A stretch of DNA of 64,000 bases from an uncultured Draconibacterium sp. (GTDB lineage: Bacteria; Bacteroidota; Bacteroidia; Bacteroidales; Prolixibacteraceae): NCBI RefSeq assembly GCF_963675585.1, contig NZ_OY776414.1, positions 1,219,001 to 1,283,000 on the forward strand, written 5' to 3'. The first letter of the stretch is position 1; each line of letters begins with the position of its first letter. The position numbers and the translations under genes are program-made. The notes beneath the pieces were generated by a model, which saw only the letters and a program-made list of their open reading frames with translations, did not search any database and had not been told where the DNA came from. Positions 28,325 to 38,413 of the stretch are shown here, piece after piece.

Positions 28325-30850
28325 TTAGTTGCTTAATGCTTTTCTATTCGATAAAATCCGCATTTGTAATTTTTGATTCTTTTTATCGAATCCAACCGAA
28401 ATGGTATCGCCTTCTGAAATGGATGCTTTAATAATTATTTCAGCCATTTCATCTTCCAGATATTTTTGAATTGCTCTTTTTAAGGGTCGTGCACCAAACT
28501 GTGGATCATAACCTTTTTCGGCAATAAAATCTTTGGCTGCCGGCGAAATTTTCAATTTATAATTTAACGATTCAACACGTTTGTATAAATCTTCAATCTC
28601 GATGTCGATAATTTTGTGGATGTGTTTTTTCTCCAACTGATTAAACATTACTACATCGTCAATCCGGTTCAAAAACTCAGGAGCAAATGCTTTTTTTAAT
28701 GCTTTTTGAATGACATATTTGGCATGTTCATTTTCCTGCTCCGGTGTTTGTGTCGTTGAAAATCCAACACCACGTCCAAAATCTTTCAGCTGCCGCGATC
28801 CAATGTTTGATGTCATAATAACGATTGTATTTTTAAAATCGATATTACGTCCCAAACTATCAGTTAATCTACCTTCGTCCAACAACTGAAGCAACAAATG
28901 AAATACATCGGGATGTGCTTTTTCGATTTCATCCAACAACACCACTGAGTAGGGTTTACGACGCACTTTTTCAGTCAGCTGACCTCCTTCTTCGTATCCT
29001 ACATATCCCGGAGGAGCACCAACCAATCGTGATACAGCAAATTTTTCCATGTATTCGCTCATGTCGATTCGTATCAGAGAATCAATGCTGTCGAACAAAT
29101 AGGTGGTTAAAACTTTTGCCAGTTGTGTTTTTCCAACTCCGGTTGGGCCAAGAAATATAAATGAACCAATTGGGCGGTTCGGATCTTTTAATCCGGCACG
29201 GTTACGCTGAATGGCTTTTACAATTTTTACAATTGCTTCTTCCTGTCCAATAACCTTTCCTTTCAGATCGTTACCCATGTTCATCAGTCGTTTGCCTTCT
29301 GCCTGGGCAATCCGTTGAACCGGAACTCCTGACATCATTGCAACTACTTCTGCAACTTTGTGTTCGTCAACCGTTTCTCTGTGTCCCAGCAGTTCTTTTT
29401 CCCACTGTTCTTTTTCCTGGTCTAATAAAGTAAGCAGGTTTTTTTCTTTATCGCGGAAATTTGCAGCCAGTTCGAAATTCTGACTTTTAACTGCGGTAAT
29501 CTTTTCCTCTTTTGTTTTCTCTATTTTTTCCTCAAGTTTTACAATTTTCTCAGGAACTTTAATGTTCGAAATATGTACTCTTGAGCCTGCTTCATCCAGT
29601 GCATCAATTGCTTTATCGGGTAAATACCTGTCGGTAATGTATCTTGCCGTTAGTTTTACACAATTTTCAATTGCTGCAGGAGTATAATTCACGTTGTGGT
29701 GATCCTCGTAACGCTCTTTTATATTGTTTAATATTTCAATGGTTTCTTCAATCGAAGTTGGATCAACCATCACTTTTTGGAAACGTCTTTCAAGCGCACC
29801 GTCTTTTTCAATTTGCTGACGGTATTCATCCAGGGTAGTTGCTCCAATACACTGAATGTCTCCACGTGCCAGTGCAGGTTTTAGCATATTTGCAGCATCG
29901 AGCGAGCCTGTAGCACCTCCGGCACCAACAATGGTATGAATTTCGTCGATAAACAAAATCACGTTGCTAACTTTCGAAAGTTCGTTTAATATTGCTTTCA
30001 TCCGTTCTTCAAATTGTCCGCGGTATTTTGTGCCCGCAACAATCGATGCAATGTCTAAACTAACTACTCTTTTATCGAATAAAATACGTGATACCTGTTT
30101 GCTGATAATTCGTAAAGCAAGTCCTTCTGCAATTGCCGATTTCCCAACTCCGGGTTCTCCAATTAATATCGGGTTGTTCTTTTTTCGGCGGCTTAAAATT
30201 TGTGCCAAACGTTCAATTTCTTTTTCTCTTCCAACAATGGGATCAAGGCTGTTTTCTTCAGCAAGTTTGGTAATATCAATTCCAAAATTATCTAAAACAG
30301 GAGTGTCCGATTTTGCTCCGGCACCTTTTTTACCGGCTTGTGGATTGGATGGCCCTTTTGCAAAACCTTCTCCCGGCTCGTCATCGTCTCCTTCCGGGAA
30401 ATCAGATTTCGATTCAGGAAATTTATAATCCTGTAATTGAGATTTAACCATGTAATAATTAATTCCCAATTCAACCAATAATTGTGTTACCAAACTGTCG
30501 TTATCTTTTAAAATAGCAAGCAAAAGGTGACCGCTGTTTGCAGTGGCACTTTTAAACGAACGAGCTTCCAAATAGATCAGTTTCAACGTTTTTTCAGTCG
30601 ATTTAAGCATTTTCAAATCTGCTTTTCTGTCTATTTCTTTTTCTGTTCTGATCTTTTTTTCAATGAGTTGCTTTACTTCAACTAAATCGATACCCAGGTT
30701 TTCCAGTATATCCGTAGCTATACCTTCGCCGTCTCTTAAAATGCCCATAAACAAATGTTCCTGACCAATATAATCGTTCCCCAAGCGAATAGCTTCCTCC
30801 CTGCTATACCCAATGATATCTTTTATTCTTGGTGAAAATTGTGAGTCCAT
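28325..30850 (-). CDS. clpC: ATP-dependent Clp protease ATP-binding subunit ClpC
   Basis: 841-residue AAA+ unfoldase that feeds ClpP. Clp N-domain repeats at ~1-145, an acidic/Gly linker (FPEGDDDEPGEGF), AAA1 with Walker A GEPGVGKS at 231-238 and LFIDEIHTIVGAGGATG, the UVR-containing coiled-coil middle domain at ~410-510 (EKITAVKSQNFELAANFRDKE), and AAA2 with Walker A GPTGVGKT near 568 and LLDEIEKAHPDVFHLLLQ. The D2-small ClpB_D2 domain ends RPLKRAIQKYLEDEMAE. ClpP-binding and McsB-type adaptors are not in the window. Monocistronic; gyrA is divergent. Confidence 0.96.
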   Translation of the reverse strand: MDSQFSPRIKDIIGYSREEAIRLGNDYIGQEHLFMGILRDGEGIATDILENLGIDLVEVKQLIEKKIRTEKEIDRKADLKMLKSTEKTLKLIYLEARSFKSATANSGHLLLAILKDNDSLVTQLLVELGINYYMVKSQLQDYKFPESKSDFPEGDDDEPGEGFAKGPSNPQAGKKGAGAKSDTPVLDNFGIDITKLAEENSLDPIVGREKEIERLAQILSRRKKNNPILIGEPGVGKSAIAEGLALRIISKQVSRILFDKRVVSLDIASIVAGTKYRGQFEERMKAILNELSKVSNVILFIDEIHTIVGAGGATGSLDAANMLKPALARGDIQCIGATTLDEYRQQIEKDGALERRFQKVMVDPTSIEETIEILNNIKERYEDHHNVNYTPAAIENCVKLTARYITDRYLPDKAIDALDEAGSRVHISNIKVPEKIVKLEEKIEKTKEEKITAVKSQNFELAANFRDKEKNLLTLLDQEKEQWEKELLGHRETVDEHKVAEVVAMMSGVPVQRIAQAEGKRLMNMGNDLKGKVIGQEEAIVKIVKAIQRNRAGLKDPNRPIGSFIFLGPTGVGKTQLAKVLTTYLFDSIDSLIRIDMSEYMEKFAVSRLVGAPPGYVGYEEGGQLTEKVRRKPYSVVLLDEIEKAHPDVFHLLLQLLDEGRLTDSLGRNIDFKNTIVIMTSNIGSRQLKDFGRGVGFSTTQTPEQENEHAKYVIQKALKKAFAPEFLNRIDDVVMFNQLEKKHIHKIIDIEIEDLYKRVESLNYKLKISPAAKDFIAEKGYDPQFGARPLKRAIQKYLEDEMAEIIIKASISEGDTISVGFDKKNQKLQMRILSNRKALSN

Positions 30851-31065
30851 ATATAATTCTAATTTTATATCAGTTCAACAAATATTATTCCTAAAAGGTT
30901 GAAAGACTAAATTAGTTAATTTTATACGGCCCCGGCAACCTATTTGGCAGAAGTTATCAAGTGAATAACAATTGACCTGAATTTATGGCAGTTGAATTGT
31001 TAATATCTTCTTGTTTTAATAGGGTAAAACACGAGTGAATATGCCTGATTCATTAATGTTTTTAC

Positions 31066-31073
31066 TATTTTTG
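31066..31073 (+). promoter_or_regulatory. gyrA -7 promoter box
   Basis: TATTTTTG about 41 nt before the gyrA ATG; the expected -33 position reads CCTG and is weak. Confidence 0.5.
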
Positions 31074-31114
31074 TGGGTCTTTTTAAGTGATAATTTATTG
31101 ATAAAGAAAATATA

Positions 31115-33670
31115 ATGACAGAAGGTGAAAAGATTATCAGAATAAACATTGAGGAGCAGATGAAATCTGCCTATATTGATTACTCAATGTCGGTAATTGT
31201 ATCTCGTGCATTACCTGATGTGCGGGATGGTTTAAAGCCCGTTCATCGCCGTGTTTTATTCGGAATGAATGAATTGGGAATGTTCTCGAACAGAGCATAT
31301 AAAAAATCAGCAAGAATCGTTGGGGAAGTATTGGGTAAATACCATCCTCATGGTGATTCATCAGTATATTTTGCAATGGTACGTATGGCCCAGGAGTGGT
31401 CGTTGCGTTACCCAATGATTGACGGCCAGGGAAACTTTGGTTCCGTTGACGGTGATAGTCCTGCAGCAATGCGTTACACTGAGGCCAGAATGGCTAAGAT
31501 TGCAGAAGAAACTTTGGCTGACCTTGATAAAAACACAGTTGATTTTCAGCCAAACTTCGATGAATCGTTGAATGAACCCACGGTGCTACCAACTAAAATT
31601 CCGCAACTTTTAGTAAACGGGACTTCGGGTATTGCTGTAGGTATGGCAACCAATATGCCTCCGCATAACTTAACCGATACCATAAATGCAACCATTGCAT
31701 ATATCGATAACAACGATATTGAAATGGATGAATTGATTGATATTATTATTGCTCCTGATTTTCCAACCGGGGGTATAATTTATGGTTATCAGGGCGTTAA
31801 GGATGCATACGAAACCGGACGAGGAAGAATTGTGTTGCGGGGAAAAGCGCATATCGAGAACGAAGGCGGACGTGAAAAAATAGTTGTAACCGAAATTCCA
31901 TACCTGGTTAACCGTGCAGAAATGATTCAGAAAACTGCAGAACTGGTTAACGACAAAAAGATTGAAGGTATTTCGAATGTGAACGACGAATCGGACCGTG
32001 AAGGAATGCGCGTGGTTTACGATTTAAAACGCGATGCCATGAGCAACGTTGTTTTAAACAAACTTTACAAATATACCGCATTGCAAACTTCATTCAGTGT
32101 GAATAATATCGCATTGGTTGGAGGTCGTCCGAAATTACTTAACCTAAAAGACCTAATAAAATACTTTGTTGAGCACCGTCACGATGTTGTGGTACGCAGA
32201 ACAAAGTACGAATTGGAGCAGGCTGAAAAAAGAGCTCATATTTTGGAAGGTCTGATTATTGCCAGTGATAATATCGACGAAGTAATCCAAATTATTCGTT
32301 CTTCATCAAATCCAGAAGAAGCCCGTACCAGTTTAATGGAACGATTTGAGTTAAGCGATATTCAATCACGTGCTATTGTTGAAATGCGTTTGCGTCAGTT
32401 AACCGGTCTGGAACAGGAAAAACTACGCAAAGAGTACGAAGAATTAATGCTACACATCGAATACCTGAAAAGTATTTTGGCCGATGTAGAACTTCGGATG
32501 AATATTATTAAAGAAGAGCTTGAGGAAGTAAAAAGAAAATTTGGTGACGGACGCAGAACTGAATTGGAGCCAAATGCCGAAGAATTTAATCCTGAAGATT
32601 TTTATGCCGATGAAGAGATGGTAATTACTATTTCTCATTTGGGTTACATTAAACGTACACCATTAACCGAATTCCGCACCCAGGGAAGGGGAGGAGTTGG
32701 ATCAAAAGGAAGTACCACCCGCGACGAAGATTTCCTTGAGCATATTATTATTGCATCGATGCACAACACCTTGTTGCTGTTTACCGAAAAAGGTAAATGT
32801 TTCTGGCTGAAGGTATACCAGATTCCGGAAGGAACACGTGCTTCAAAAGGAAGAGCTATTCAGAATATCCTGAATATTGAACCTGATGACAAAGTATTGG
32901 CATTCATCAATGTAAAAACCTTGGCCGATAAAGAATTTATAAATAACAATTACATTATTCTTGCAACCAAGAAAGGTATTATTAAGAAAACCACACTGGA
33001 AGCTTATTCGCGTCCTCGCCAAAACGGAGTGAACGCAATAACCATTAAAGATGGCGATCAACTTTTGGAAGCCCGTTTAACAAACGGAAGCAGCGAAGTG
33101 ATGCTTGCCGTACGTTCCGGCAAGGCCATTCGCTTTAACGAAAGTATTGTGAGAGCTATTGGTAGAACAGCTTCCGGAGTTCGTGGTATTACTTTAGGAC
33201 ACGAGAACGATGAAGTAATTGGTATGGTTTGTGTACAAGACGAGAATGAAGACATACTTGTAGTATCGGAAAATGGTTACGGAAAACGTTCTAAAATGGA
33301 TGATTATCGTGTTACAAATCGTGGCGGAAAAGGAGTTAAAACCATTAACGTTACCGAAAAAACAGGTGACTTAATTGCAATGAAGAGTGTATCTGACGAT
33401 AGCGATTTAATGATTATCACACAAAACGGTATTACGATACGTTTGGCGGTTAGTTCAATTTCTGTATTAGGTAGAGCAACTCAGGGAGTACGTGTTATCA
33501 ATTTAAGAGGAGAGGATCAGATTGCCTCGGTTGCCAGAGTTAATGCAGTAGAAGAGGAGGAAGTGGAAATTGTTGAAGGAGTGGAGAACATTGAAAACTC
33601 AGACGACAATGGAAATTCTGATTCAAGTAAATCTGCTGATAATGAAGAAAATAAATTAGAACAAGAATAA
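31115..33670 (+). CDS. gyrA: DNA gyrase subunit A
   Basis: 851 residues; type II topoisomerase subunit that cuts and rejoins DNA. Seen: [29 protein letters not shown] (split over two blocks), catalytic Tyr ~121 in [24 protein letters not shown] and [13 protein letters not shown]. The quinolone region reads [20 protein letters not shown]; the Ser and Asp at the usual sensitivity positions are present, with Phe where E. coli has Asp 87. The C-terminal domain has six propeller repeats and the GyrA-box-like [11 protein letters not shown], supporting gyrase rather than topoisomerase IV. A long acidic tail ([16 protein letters not shown]) ends the protein. ClpC lies divergent upstream. Confidence 0.97.
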   Translation: MTEGEKIIRINIEEQMKSAYIDYSMSVIVSRALPDVRDGLKPVHRRVLFGMNELGMFSNRAYKKSARIVGEVLGKYHPHGDSSVYFAMVRMAQEWSLRYPMIDGQGNFGSVDGDSPAAMRYTEARMAKIAEETLADLDKNTVDFQPNFDESLNEPTVLPTKIPQLLVNGTSGIAVGMATNMPPHNLTDTINATIAYIDNNDIEMDELIDIIIAPDFPTGGIIYGYQGVKDAYETGRGRIVLRGKAHIENEGGREKIVVTEIPYLVNRAEMIQKTAELVNDKKIEGISNVNDESDREGMRVVYDLKRDAMSNVVLNKLYKYTALQTSFSVNNIALVGGRPKLLNLKDLIKYFVEHRHDVVVRRTKYELEQAEKRAHILEGLIIASDNIDEVIQIIRSSSNPEEARTSLMERFELSDIQSRAIVEMRLRQLTGLEQEKLRKEYEELMLHIEYLKSILADVELRMNIIKEELEEVKRKFGDGRRTELEPNAEEFNPEDFYADEEMVITISHLGYIKRTPLTEFRTQGRGGVGSKGSTTRDEDFLEHIIIASMHNTLLLFTEKGKCFWLKVYQIPEGTRASKGRAIQNILNIEPDDKVLAFINVKTLADKEFINNNYIILATKKGIIKKTTLEAYSRPRQNGVNAITIKDGDQLLEARLTNGSSEVMLAVRSGKAIRFNESIVRAIGRTASGVRGITLGHENDEVIGMVCVQDENEDILVVSENGYGKRSKMDDYRVTNRGGKGVKTINVTEKTGDLIAMKSVSDDSDLMIITQNGITIRLAVSSISVLGRATQGVRVINLRGEDQIASVARVNAVEEEEVEIVEGVENIENSDDNGNSDSSKSADNEENKLEQE

Positions 33671-33694
33671 ATTATCGAACATTTTTTAAAGATA

Positions 33695-33725
33695 TTTGAA
33701 TAAAAAGTGAAAACGTATATTTTTG
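33695..33725 (+). promoter_or_regulatory. Promoter of TPR protein gene
   Basis: TTTG (33695-33698), exactly 19 nt, TATTTTTG (33718-33725), 33 nt before the ATG. Confidence 0.75.
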
Positions 33726-33758
33726 TGACAAAATAAAAACTGAAAAAATTATTAAGTA

Positions 33759-34934
33759 ATGAAAAAAGTAACTATTCTACTGGCATTGGTATTAGTTGTT
33801 TCTGTTGCATTTGCGCAGAAAGGAAAAGTAACAAGTGCTCAGAACTTTAAAGACACCGGTAAGCTAGATAAGGCGCTTGAAGCAATTAACGAAGCTATTG
33901 ACGAATCTAATCCAAAAGCTGAAAAGTCAATTCCATGGCCAAAAACATGGGAAGTACGTGGTGAAGTATACCAGGCGATTGCTGCAAGTGCCGATGCAAA
34001 CTTTAAAGCACTTTGTAAAGATCCTTTAACTGTAGCATTGGAGTCGTACAAAAAAGCACTGGAATTGGATGAAGCCGATAAATTTTCGAAAAGTGTAAAG
34101 ATTAAATTGACTTTATTAACCAATGATTTAACAAATCAGGCAGTTGAAGCATTCAACAAAGATGATTACGAAGGTGCCTTAAAATCATTTGAACAAATAC
34201 TTGAAGTTCAGGAGATTGACGTTGTAAAAGAAGATAATCCGGACGCTGTTGATACCGTAATTTTATTTAACTCAGGATTAGCTGCTTACAATGCTAAGAA
34301 TTTCGAAAAAGCTGTTGATTATTATGGAGAAGCTGCTAAATACGGTTACAACGGAGCTCGTACTTATAGCTTAATTGCTGATTCGTATATGCAAATGCAG
34401 GATACAATGAACGCCTTAAAAACGGTTCAGGAAGGTTTCGAAAAATATCCTTCAGACAATGGTGTACTTACCAGCATGATTGATTTGTATTTGAAACTGG
34501 ACAAAACTGATGAAGCTATGAAATATTTAAGCATGGCTATCGAACAGGATCCTAAAAACGTAACTTACCATTTCGCTCAAGGAACACTTTACGAAAGATT
34601 TGGTGATGAAGAAAATGCAATTGCAGCATACTCCAAAGCCATGGAGATTGATCCAACTTTCTTTAACGCATATTACAACCTTGGAGCTTTGTATTACAAC
34701 AAAGGCGTAAAACAAATTGAGATTGCAAATGCTGTTCCTGCTAGTGATAATGCAAAATACGAAGCTGAATTAAAGAAAGCTGACGTATGGTTTGAAAAAT
34801 CAGTTCCTTATATGGAAAAATGCGAGGAAATTAATCCTGAGGATCCAATGACATTGGAATCTTTAAAGAACTTATACTATCGAATGAAAGCGATGGATAA
34901 GTACAACGCAATTCTTGAAAAATTAGGACAGTAA
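33759..34934 (+). CDS. Exported tetratricopeptide-repeat protein
   Basis: 391 residues with signal peptide MKKVTILLALVLVVSVAFAQ. About seven TPR motifs are seen: KLDKALEAINEAIDES, PLTVALESYKKALELDEADK, YEGALKSFEQILEVQEID, LFNSGLAAYNAKNFEKAVDYY, RTYSLIADSYMQMQDTMNAL, AMKYLSMAIEQDPKNVTYHF and AIAAYSKAMEIDPTFFNAYY. Probably a periplasmic scaffold for protein interactions; partner unknown. It is transcribed from its own strong promoter and ended by a terminator, just left of the IS island. Confidence 0.88.
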   Translation: MKKVTILLALVLVVSVAFAQKGKVTSAQNFKDTGKLDKALEAINEAIDESNPKAEKSIPWPKTWEVRGEVYQAIAASADANFKALCKDPLTVALESYKKALELDEADKFSKSVKIKLTLLTNDLTNQAVEAFNKDDYEGALKSFEQILEVQEIDVVKEDNPDAVDTVILFNSGLAAYNAKNFEKAVDYYGEAAKYGYNGARTYSLIADSYMQMQDTMNALKTVQEGFEKYPSDNGVLTSMIDLYLKLDKTDEAMKYLSMAIEQDPKNVTYHFAQGTLYERFGDEENAIAAYSKAMEIDPTFFNAYYNLGALYYNKGVKQIEIANAVPASDNAKYEAELKKADVWFEKSVPYMEKCEEINPEDPMTLESLKNLYYRMKAMDKYNAILEKLGQ

Positions 34935-34945
34935 GATATTATTAT

Positions 34946-34971
34946 AAAAGGAGGGAAATTCTCTCCTTTTT
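34946..34971 (+). terminator. Terminator after the TPR gene
   Basis: AAAAGGAG / CTCCTTTT, 9-nt loop, T-run. Confidence 0.7.
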
Positions 34972-35131
34972 AAATCTATATATAATTTAACATAATATAA
35001 ATTATAGGACAATCGTATTTGTATAATATTTTGGAATACTCGGCATGTTTACGTCCAATCCGTCAGCTGACCATATCTGTTAACCTAAGAGGCTGGTTAT
35101 AAAAATTCACTAAAAAAAATGAGACTTGAAC

Positions 35132-35155
35132 ATACTACCCCAATTGGGATAGTAT
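35132..35155 (+). terminator. Insulating hairpin at IS left end
   Basis: ATACTA-C-CCCAATTGGG-A-TAGTAT with a T-rich tail downstream; likely blocks transcription entering the transposase from outside. Confidence 0.6.
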
Positions 35156-35190
35156 TTGTTTTTTCCTCATTATCTTTGTTTTTTATGTTA

Positions 35191-35230
35191 AAAAGGCGGT
35201 TGGTTTTTTCGGACTATATAACCGCTTTTT
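35191..35230 (+). terminator. Second hairpin at IS left end
   Basis: AAAAGGCGGTT / AACCGCTTTTT (one bulged G) with an 18-nt loop and a T-run, between the first hairpin and the transposase. Confidence 0.55.
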
Positions 35231-35423
35231 GTTATAACAAAGATAACATTTTTAGAGGAAAAATGATTTAACATTAGGCTTAAATAAGCTAATAAACAAA
35301 GACTTAGATGGCATTTGTACGTCTTTCAAAACTTGTTTTTCAGAAGAAGTTTTAGACCAGTTAGCACGAAAAACAAAATTTATCAAACGCAAGGGGATTC
35401 TTGATGCAAAGACCTTTGTTAAA

Positions 35424-36656
35424 TTGCTGATATTTAATACTCTTGACCAATCTCAACTTAGTTTACTTGATTTAAAGCTAGACCTACAATCCCATTTTGA
35501 TTGTAACATATCCCGAGAGGCAATCCATAAACGTTTTACTCCTGAAGCAGTAGACTTTCTGAAGGCGCTCCTGGCTAGATTGCTTGAACTCCAGTTAAAA
35601 TCAGGAAATAATTTTTCTTCACCTGCAAAGGCTTTTAATCGGTTGTGTTTAAAAGATTCAACAAAATTTTCAATCCCTAAAGAGTTTTCTGAGACTTATC
35701 CCAGTTACGGTAATTTTCATAAGCAAGGCGCATTAATGAACATTCAATACGAGTATGACCTGCTTTCAGGAAATTGGACTTCTTTTGAATTTACCAAAGC
35801 AACGCGTAACGACCAGAAAGATTCTCGCGAAACACTAGACAATATTGATAAAAATGATTTGCACATCAGGGATTTAGGGTATGTGACAATGATCTATTTA
35901 GAAGGAGTTGTAGAAAGAGAAGCATATTTTCTTAACCGTTTGCCCACAACAATAAATGTCTACGGCCTAAAGAATAATGAATATCATCGGCTGAACTGGA
36001 AGTCTATCGACAAGGCTTTCAAAAACAAAGGGATGGATCAAATGGAACTGGATGTGGTATTATCGAAAAAATACAAACTTGGATCCCGGATGATAATAAT
36101 TCCTATACCCAATGATGTTTATAAAGAAAGAATTAGAAAGGCAGCAAAACAAGCAAAAAGTAAAGGTTGCCAATTGACAAATGAATATAAAATAAAAGCC
36201 AGATACAATATATTTATTACGAATGTTCCTGCTGACAGGTTATGTGTCCAAGATGTAGCGCAGGTTTACAGATTGCGCTGGCAAGTTGAGCTAGTATTTA
36301 AATCATGGAAATCGGGACTGGCAGTTCACAAAACTAAAAGAGTACAGAAAAATCGTTTTGAATGCCAGTTGATTGCACGAATAATCTGGGCATTGATCAA
36401 TTGGAGGCTTTACCAGTCGGCTAACCTGGCAACAAGGGCAGCAAAACCTGACACAGGGGTTTCAATTTTAAAATTCAACAAGCAGACCAATAAACATGCT
36501 CTCATACTAAGAGAAATTATTGAAGATGCCTCTCGGCTAAAAAATTGGGTTAAAGAAAAAATAATACCGCTATTACCCTATTTGCTTATTGAAAAGAAAA
36601 AAGGAAAAACGCCTCACTGTGAAATACTTAGTCGAAACATATGGAAGTTAAGTTAA
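35424..36656 (+). CDS. IS4-family transposase (start uncertain)
   Basis: At least 410 residues. DDE residues in LKDSTKF (D), RDLGYV (D) and YRLRWQVELVFKSWK, which is the IS4 Y-x2-R-x3-E-x6-K signature. TTG 35424 is the first canonical start, but the same frame stays open upstream to a TAG at 35253, and 35286-35423 encodes a typical transposase N-terminus (EEVLDQLARKTKFIKRKGIL), so the real protein probably starts ~40-50 residues earlier at a non-canonical codon such as ATA 35292. The only nearby ATG (35263, after AGAGG) is out of frame. Lesion or non-canonical start cannot be separated by sequence alone. Confidence 0.85.
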   Translation: MLIFNTLDQSQLSLLDLKLDLQSHFDCNISREAIHKRFTPEAVDFLKALLARLLELQLKSGNNFSSPAKAFNRLCLKDSTKFSIPKEFSETYPSYGNFHKQGALMNIQYEYDLLSGNWTSFEFTKATRNDQKDSRETLDNIDKNDLHIRDLGYVTMIYLEGVVEREAYFLNRLPTTINVYGLKNNEYHRLNWKSIDKAFKNKGMDQMELDVVLSKKYKLGSRMIIIPIPNDVYKERIRKAAKQAKSKGCQLTNEYKIKARYNIFITNVPADRLCVQDVAQVYRLRWQVELVFKSWKSGLAVHKTKRVQKNRFECQLIARIIWALINWRLYQSANLATRAAKPDTGVSILKFNKQTNKHALILREIIEDASRLKNWVKEKIIPLLPYLLIEKKKGKTPHCEILSRNIWKLS

Positions 36657-36678
36657 CGGACATGGTCAGCTGACGGAT

Positions 36679-36735
36679 GGTATGCATAAAATCAGATATC
36701 GTGACGATGAAGTCCGATATCGGTAAAGATTTTAT
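36679..36735. other. Host sequence between the two insertion sequences
   Basis: 57 nt of unrecognised sequence. Its last eight bases (36728-36735, GATTTTAT) are the left copy of the IS256-type target duplication. Confidence 0.6.
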
Positions 36736-38192
36736 GAGACTGTAAAATGAACTCTGTCTAACAATATTAATTTTGTAAGACAGAGAAATTATGGAAAGTG
36801 AAGAATTTAAAGCAATGCGTGACAAAGCCCTTGAGCAGTTACGCAATGGACAATCCCTAACAGGAAAAGATGGTGTTTTTGCTCCCTTACTGAAAGAGTT
36901 TATTGAAAGTGCTCTTGATGCGGAGATGAGTTCCCATTTGGATGATTTTGAGCGAATATCAGGCAACAAACGTAATGGGAAGAAAAGTAAAACCCTGAAA
37001 ACTGATTCGGGAGAAATTGAGATTACTACACCTCAAGACCGCAATAGCAGTTTTGAGCCACAACTTGTAAAAAAGCGAGAAACAGTACTGGCAGATAATC
37101 TTGCCCCTAAAATCATTGGATTATATGGTCTTGGGATGAGTTTTCGGGACATCTCGAATCACATCAAAGAGATGTACGATGTAGATATCTCGCATTCCAC
37201 ATTAAGCGAGATAACAGAGAGAGTTATTCCACAGGTTAAAGCGTGGCAAAGTCGCCCACTTGAATCGCTGTACACGATTGTCTGGCTTGATGCGATGCAC
37301 TACAAGGTCAGAGATGAAGGCAGGGTGGTAAGCCGAGCTGTTTACAACGTATTAGCCGTTAACAAAGAAGGTCGAAAAGAACTAATCGGGATGTATATCT
37401 CAGAAAGTGAAGGGGCTAACTTCTGGCTTAGTGTACTGACTGACTTAAAATCCCGTGGAGTAGAAGATATTTTAATTGCCAGCATTGATAATCTGTCAGG
37501 ATTTTCAGAAGCCATAGCAAGTATTTTTCCAAAGGTAGAAATCCAGTTATGCATCGTTCATCAGGTGCGGAACTCGATAAAGTACGTGGCATCGAAAGAC
37601 CAAAAGGTTTTTATGAAAGACCTGAAAAAGGTATATCAAGCGGTCAATAAGAGCCAGGCAGAAACTGAACTTATCAACCTGGAAGAAAGATGGGGGAACA
37701 AATATCCTGTAGTCATCAAATCGTGGAATACCAACTGGGATAAATTATCGGCTTATTTTCAGTATGATGAGCAAATCCGTAGGCTCATTTACACGACCAA
37801 TCCCGTAGAAGGTTTTCACCGTCAGGTACGAAAAGTTACCAAAACAAAAGGTGCTTTCCCAAACGATATGGCTTTGCTGAAATTGATTTATCTGGCAACC
37901 GAGAACATCTCTAAAAAATGGACACAGCCACTCCAGAACTGGGGACTTACAGCACAGCAACTGAAAATAAAATTTGGAGACAGGATGAAACTTGACCTCT
38001 GATTTTAATCTTTAAAAGCAAAGAAAGAACAGGATTTAAAACCTGTCAAGGGTATATAAACGGCTTCGTATACTCAGCCGCCCCTGACAGAACTCAAATC
38101 CCGTTCAAAAAAGCTTTTACGATTGAAAAATCAGAAAATGAATTAAATTTGAATGAAAGAAAATTACCAGACAGAGTTTAGATTACACTCCC
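36736..38192 (+). mobile_element. IS256-family insertion sequence with 8-bp target duplication
   Basis: A 1457-bp element. Left end GAGACTGTAAAATGAACTCT and right end (reverse complement) GGGAGTGTAATCTAAACTCT agree at 19 of the first 24 positions including the run ACTCTGTCT. GATTTTAT flanks it on both sides (36728-36735 and 38193-38200), the expected 8-bp duplication for this family. The transposase inside is intact, so the copy could be mobile. Confidence 0.9.
36791..38002 (+). CDS. IS256-family (Mutator-like) transposase
   Basis: 403 residues, normal length. N-terminal DNA-binding part GVFAPLLKEFIESALDAEM and the marked LDDFERISGNKRNGKKSKTL. Catalytic triad in TIVWLDAMHYKVRD (first Asp), ILIASIDNLSGFSEAI (second Asp; family usually DGLxGFPEAI) and YTTNPVEGFHRQVRKVTKTKG (Glu). 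C-terminal W/L-rich block typical (LIYLATENISKKW). The frame is uninterrupted; start ATG lies 55 nt inside the left end. Confidence 0.96.
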   Translation: MESEEFKAMRDKALEQLRNGQSLTGKDGVFAPLLKEFIESALDAEMSSHLDDFERISGNKRNGKKSKTLKTDSGEIEITTPQDRNSSFEPQLVKKRETVLADNLAPKIIGLYGLGMSFRDISNHIKEMYDVDISHSTLSEITERVIPQVKAWQSRPLESLYTIVWLDAMHYKVRDEGRVVSRAVYNVLAVNKEGRKELIGMYISESEGANFWLSVLTDLKSRGVEDILIASIDNLSGFSEAIASIFPKVEIQLCIVHQVRNSIKYVASKDQKVFMKDLKKVYQAVNKSQAETELINLEERWGNKYPVVIKSWNTNWDKLSAYFQYDEQIRRLIYTTNPVEGFHRQVRKVTKTKGAFPNDMALLKLIYLATENISKKWTQPLQNWGLTAQQLKIKFGDRMKLDL

Positions 38193-38200
38193 GATTTTAT

Positions 38201-38413
38201 GTAAAAGTTTATACAGAGTTCTTCACTAAATGTTTTTCCTATAATTCAATATGATGTATGTGTTCTTTCCCGTATGGATAAGCCAATCTCTTCAGGTAAA
38301 TATCACACATAAATCCTGGTCCGTTATTTTTGCATATTCTGAATATCAGTGCTAAAAAATAATTTTATGCAATTCTCAGAGGCTTAAATATCCAGACGAA
38401 AAAAATGCAATAA
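38201..38413. other. Gene-poor stretch right of the IS256 element
   Basis: No convincing gene. It holds a short minus-strand coding scrap (38239-38346) and then AT-rich DNA up to the terminator of the DUF349 gene. Confidence 0.5.
38239..38346 (-). pseudogene. Possible integrase/transposase remnant
   Basis: A 36-codon minus-strand stretch ending in TAG encodes RICKNNGPGFMCDIYLKRL then YGKEHIHHIEL. NNGPGF resembles the DNGPEF block of IS3/retroviral-type integrases. Without upstream catalytic residues the match is weak; it may be chance. Confidence 0.25.

Larger units (their letters stand above)
35058..36678 (+). mobile_element. IS4-family-like insertion sequence
   Basis: A 1621-bp element delimited by near-identical 31-bp inverted repeats: left 35058-35088 starting ATCCGTCAGCTGACCAT, right 36648-36678 ending ATGGTCAGCTGACGGAT, with 28 of 31 positions matching. 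It contains an IS4-type DDE transposase. Two insulating hairpins lie at its left end. No clean target duplication is found outside the repeats: left flank GTTTACGTCCA, right flank GGTATGCATAA. The outer limits therefore could be off, or the duplication has decayed. The inner half of the repeat (GTCAGCTGAC) is itself a palindrome. Confidence 0.75.

Noticed and set aside
28915-30428. Several plus-strand frames within clpC
   Set aside because: All are antisense to the conserved ClpC coding region and lack any family signal.
31115-33670. Labelling the gene as topoisomerase IV subunit parC
   Set aside because: The C-terminal domain has six propeller repeats and a GyrA-box-like [11 protein letters not shown], which support GyrA.
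36628-36969. 113-codon minus-strand frame across the IS junction
   Set aside because: It spans the end of one IS, host sequence and the start of the IS256 transposase, so it is antisense to a real gene and has no motif.
34972-38413. CRISPR array or genomic-island attachment site in the IS island
   Set aside because: No regularly spaced repeats, no Cas genes and no tRNA-end duplication; only two IS elements and their terminal repeats.
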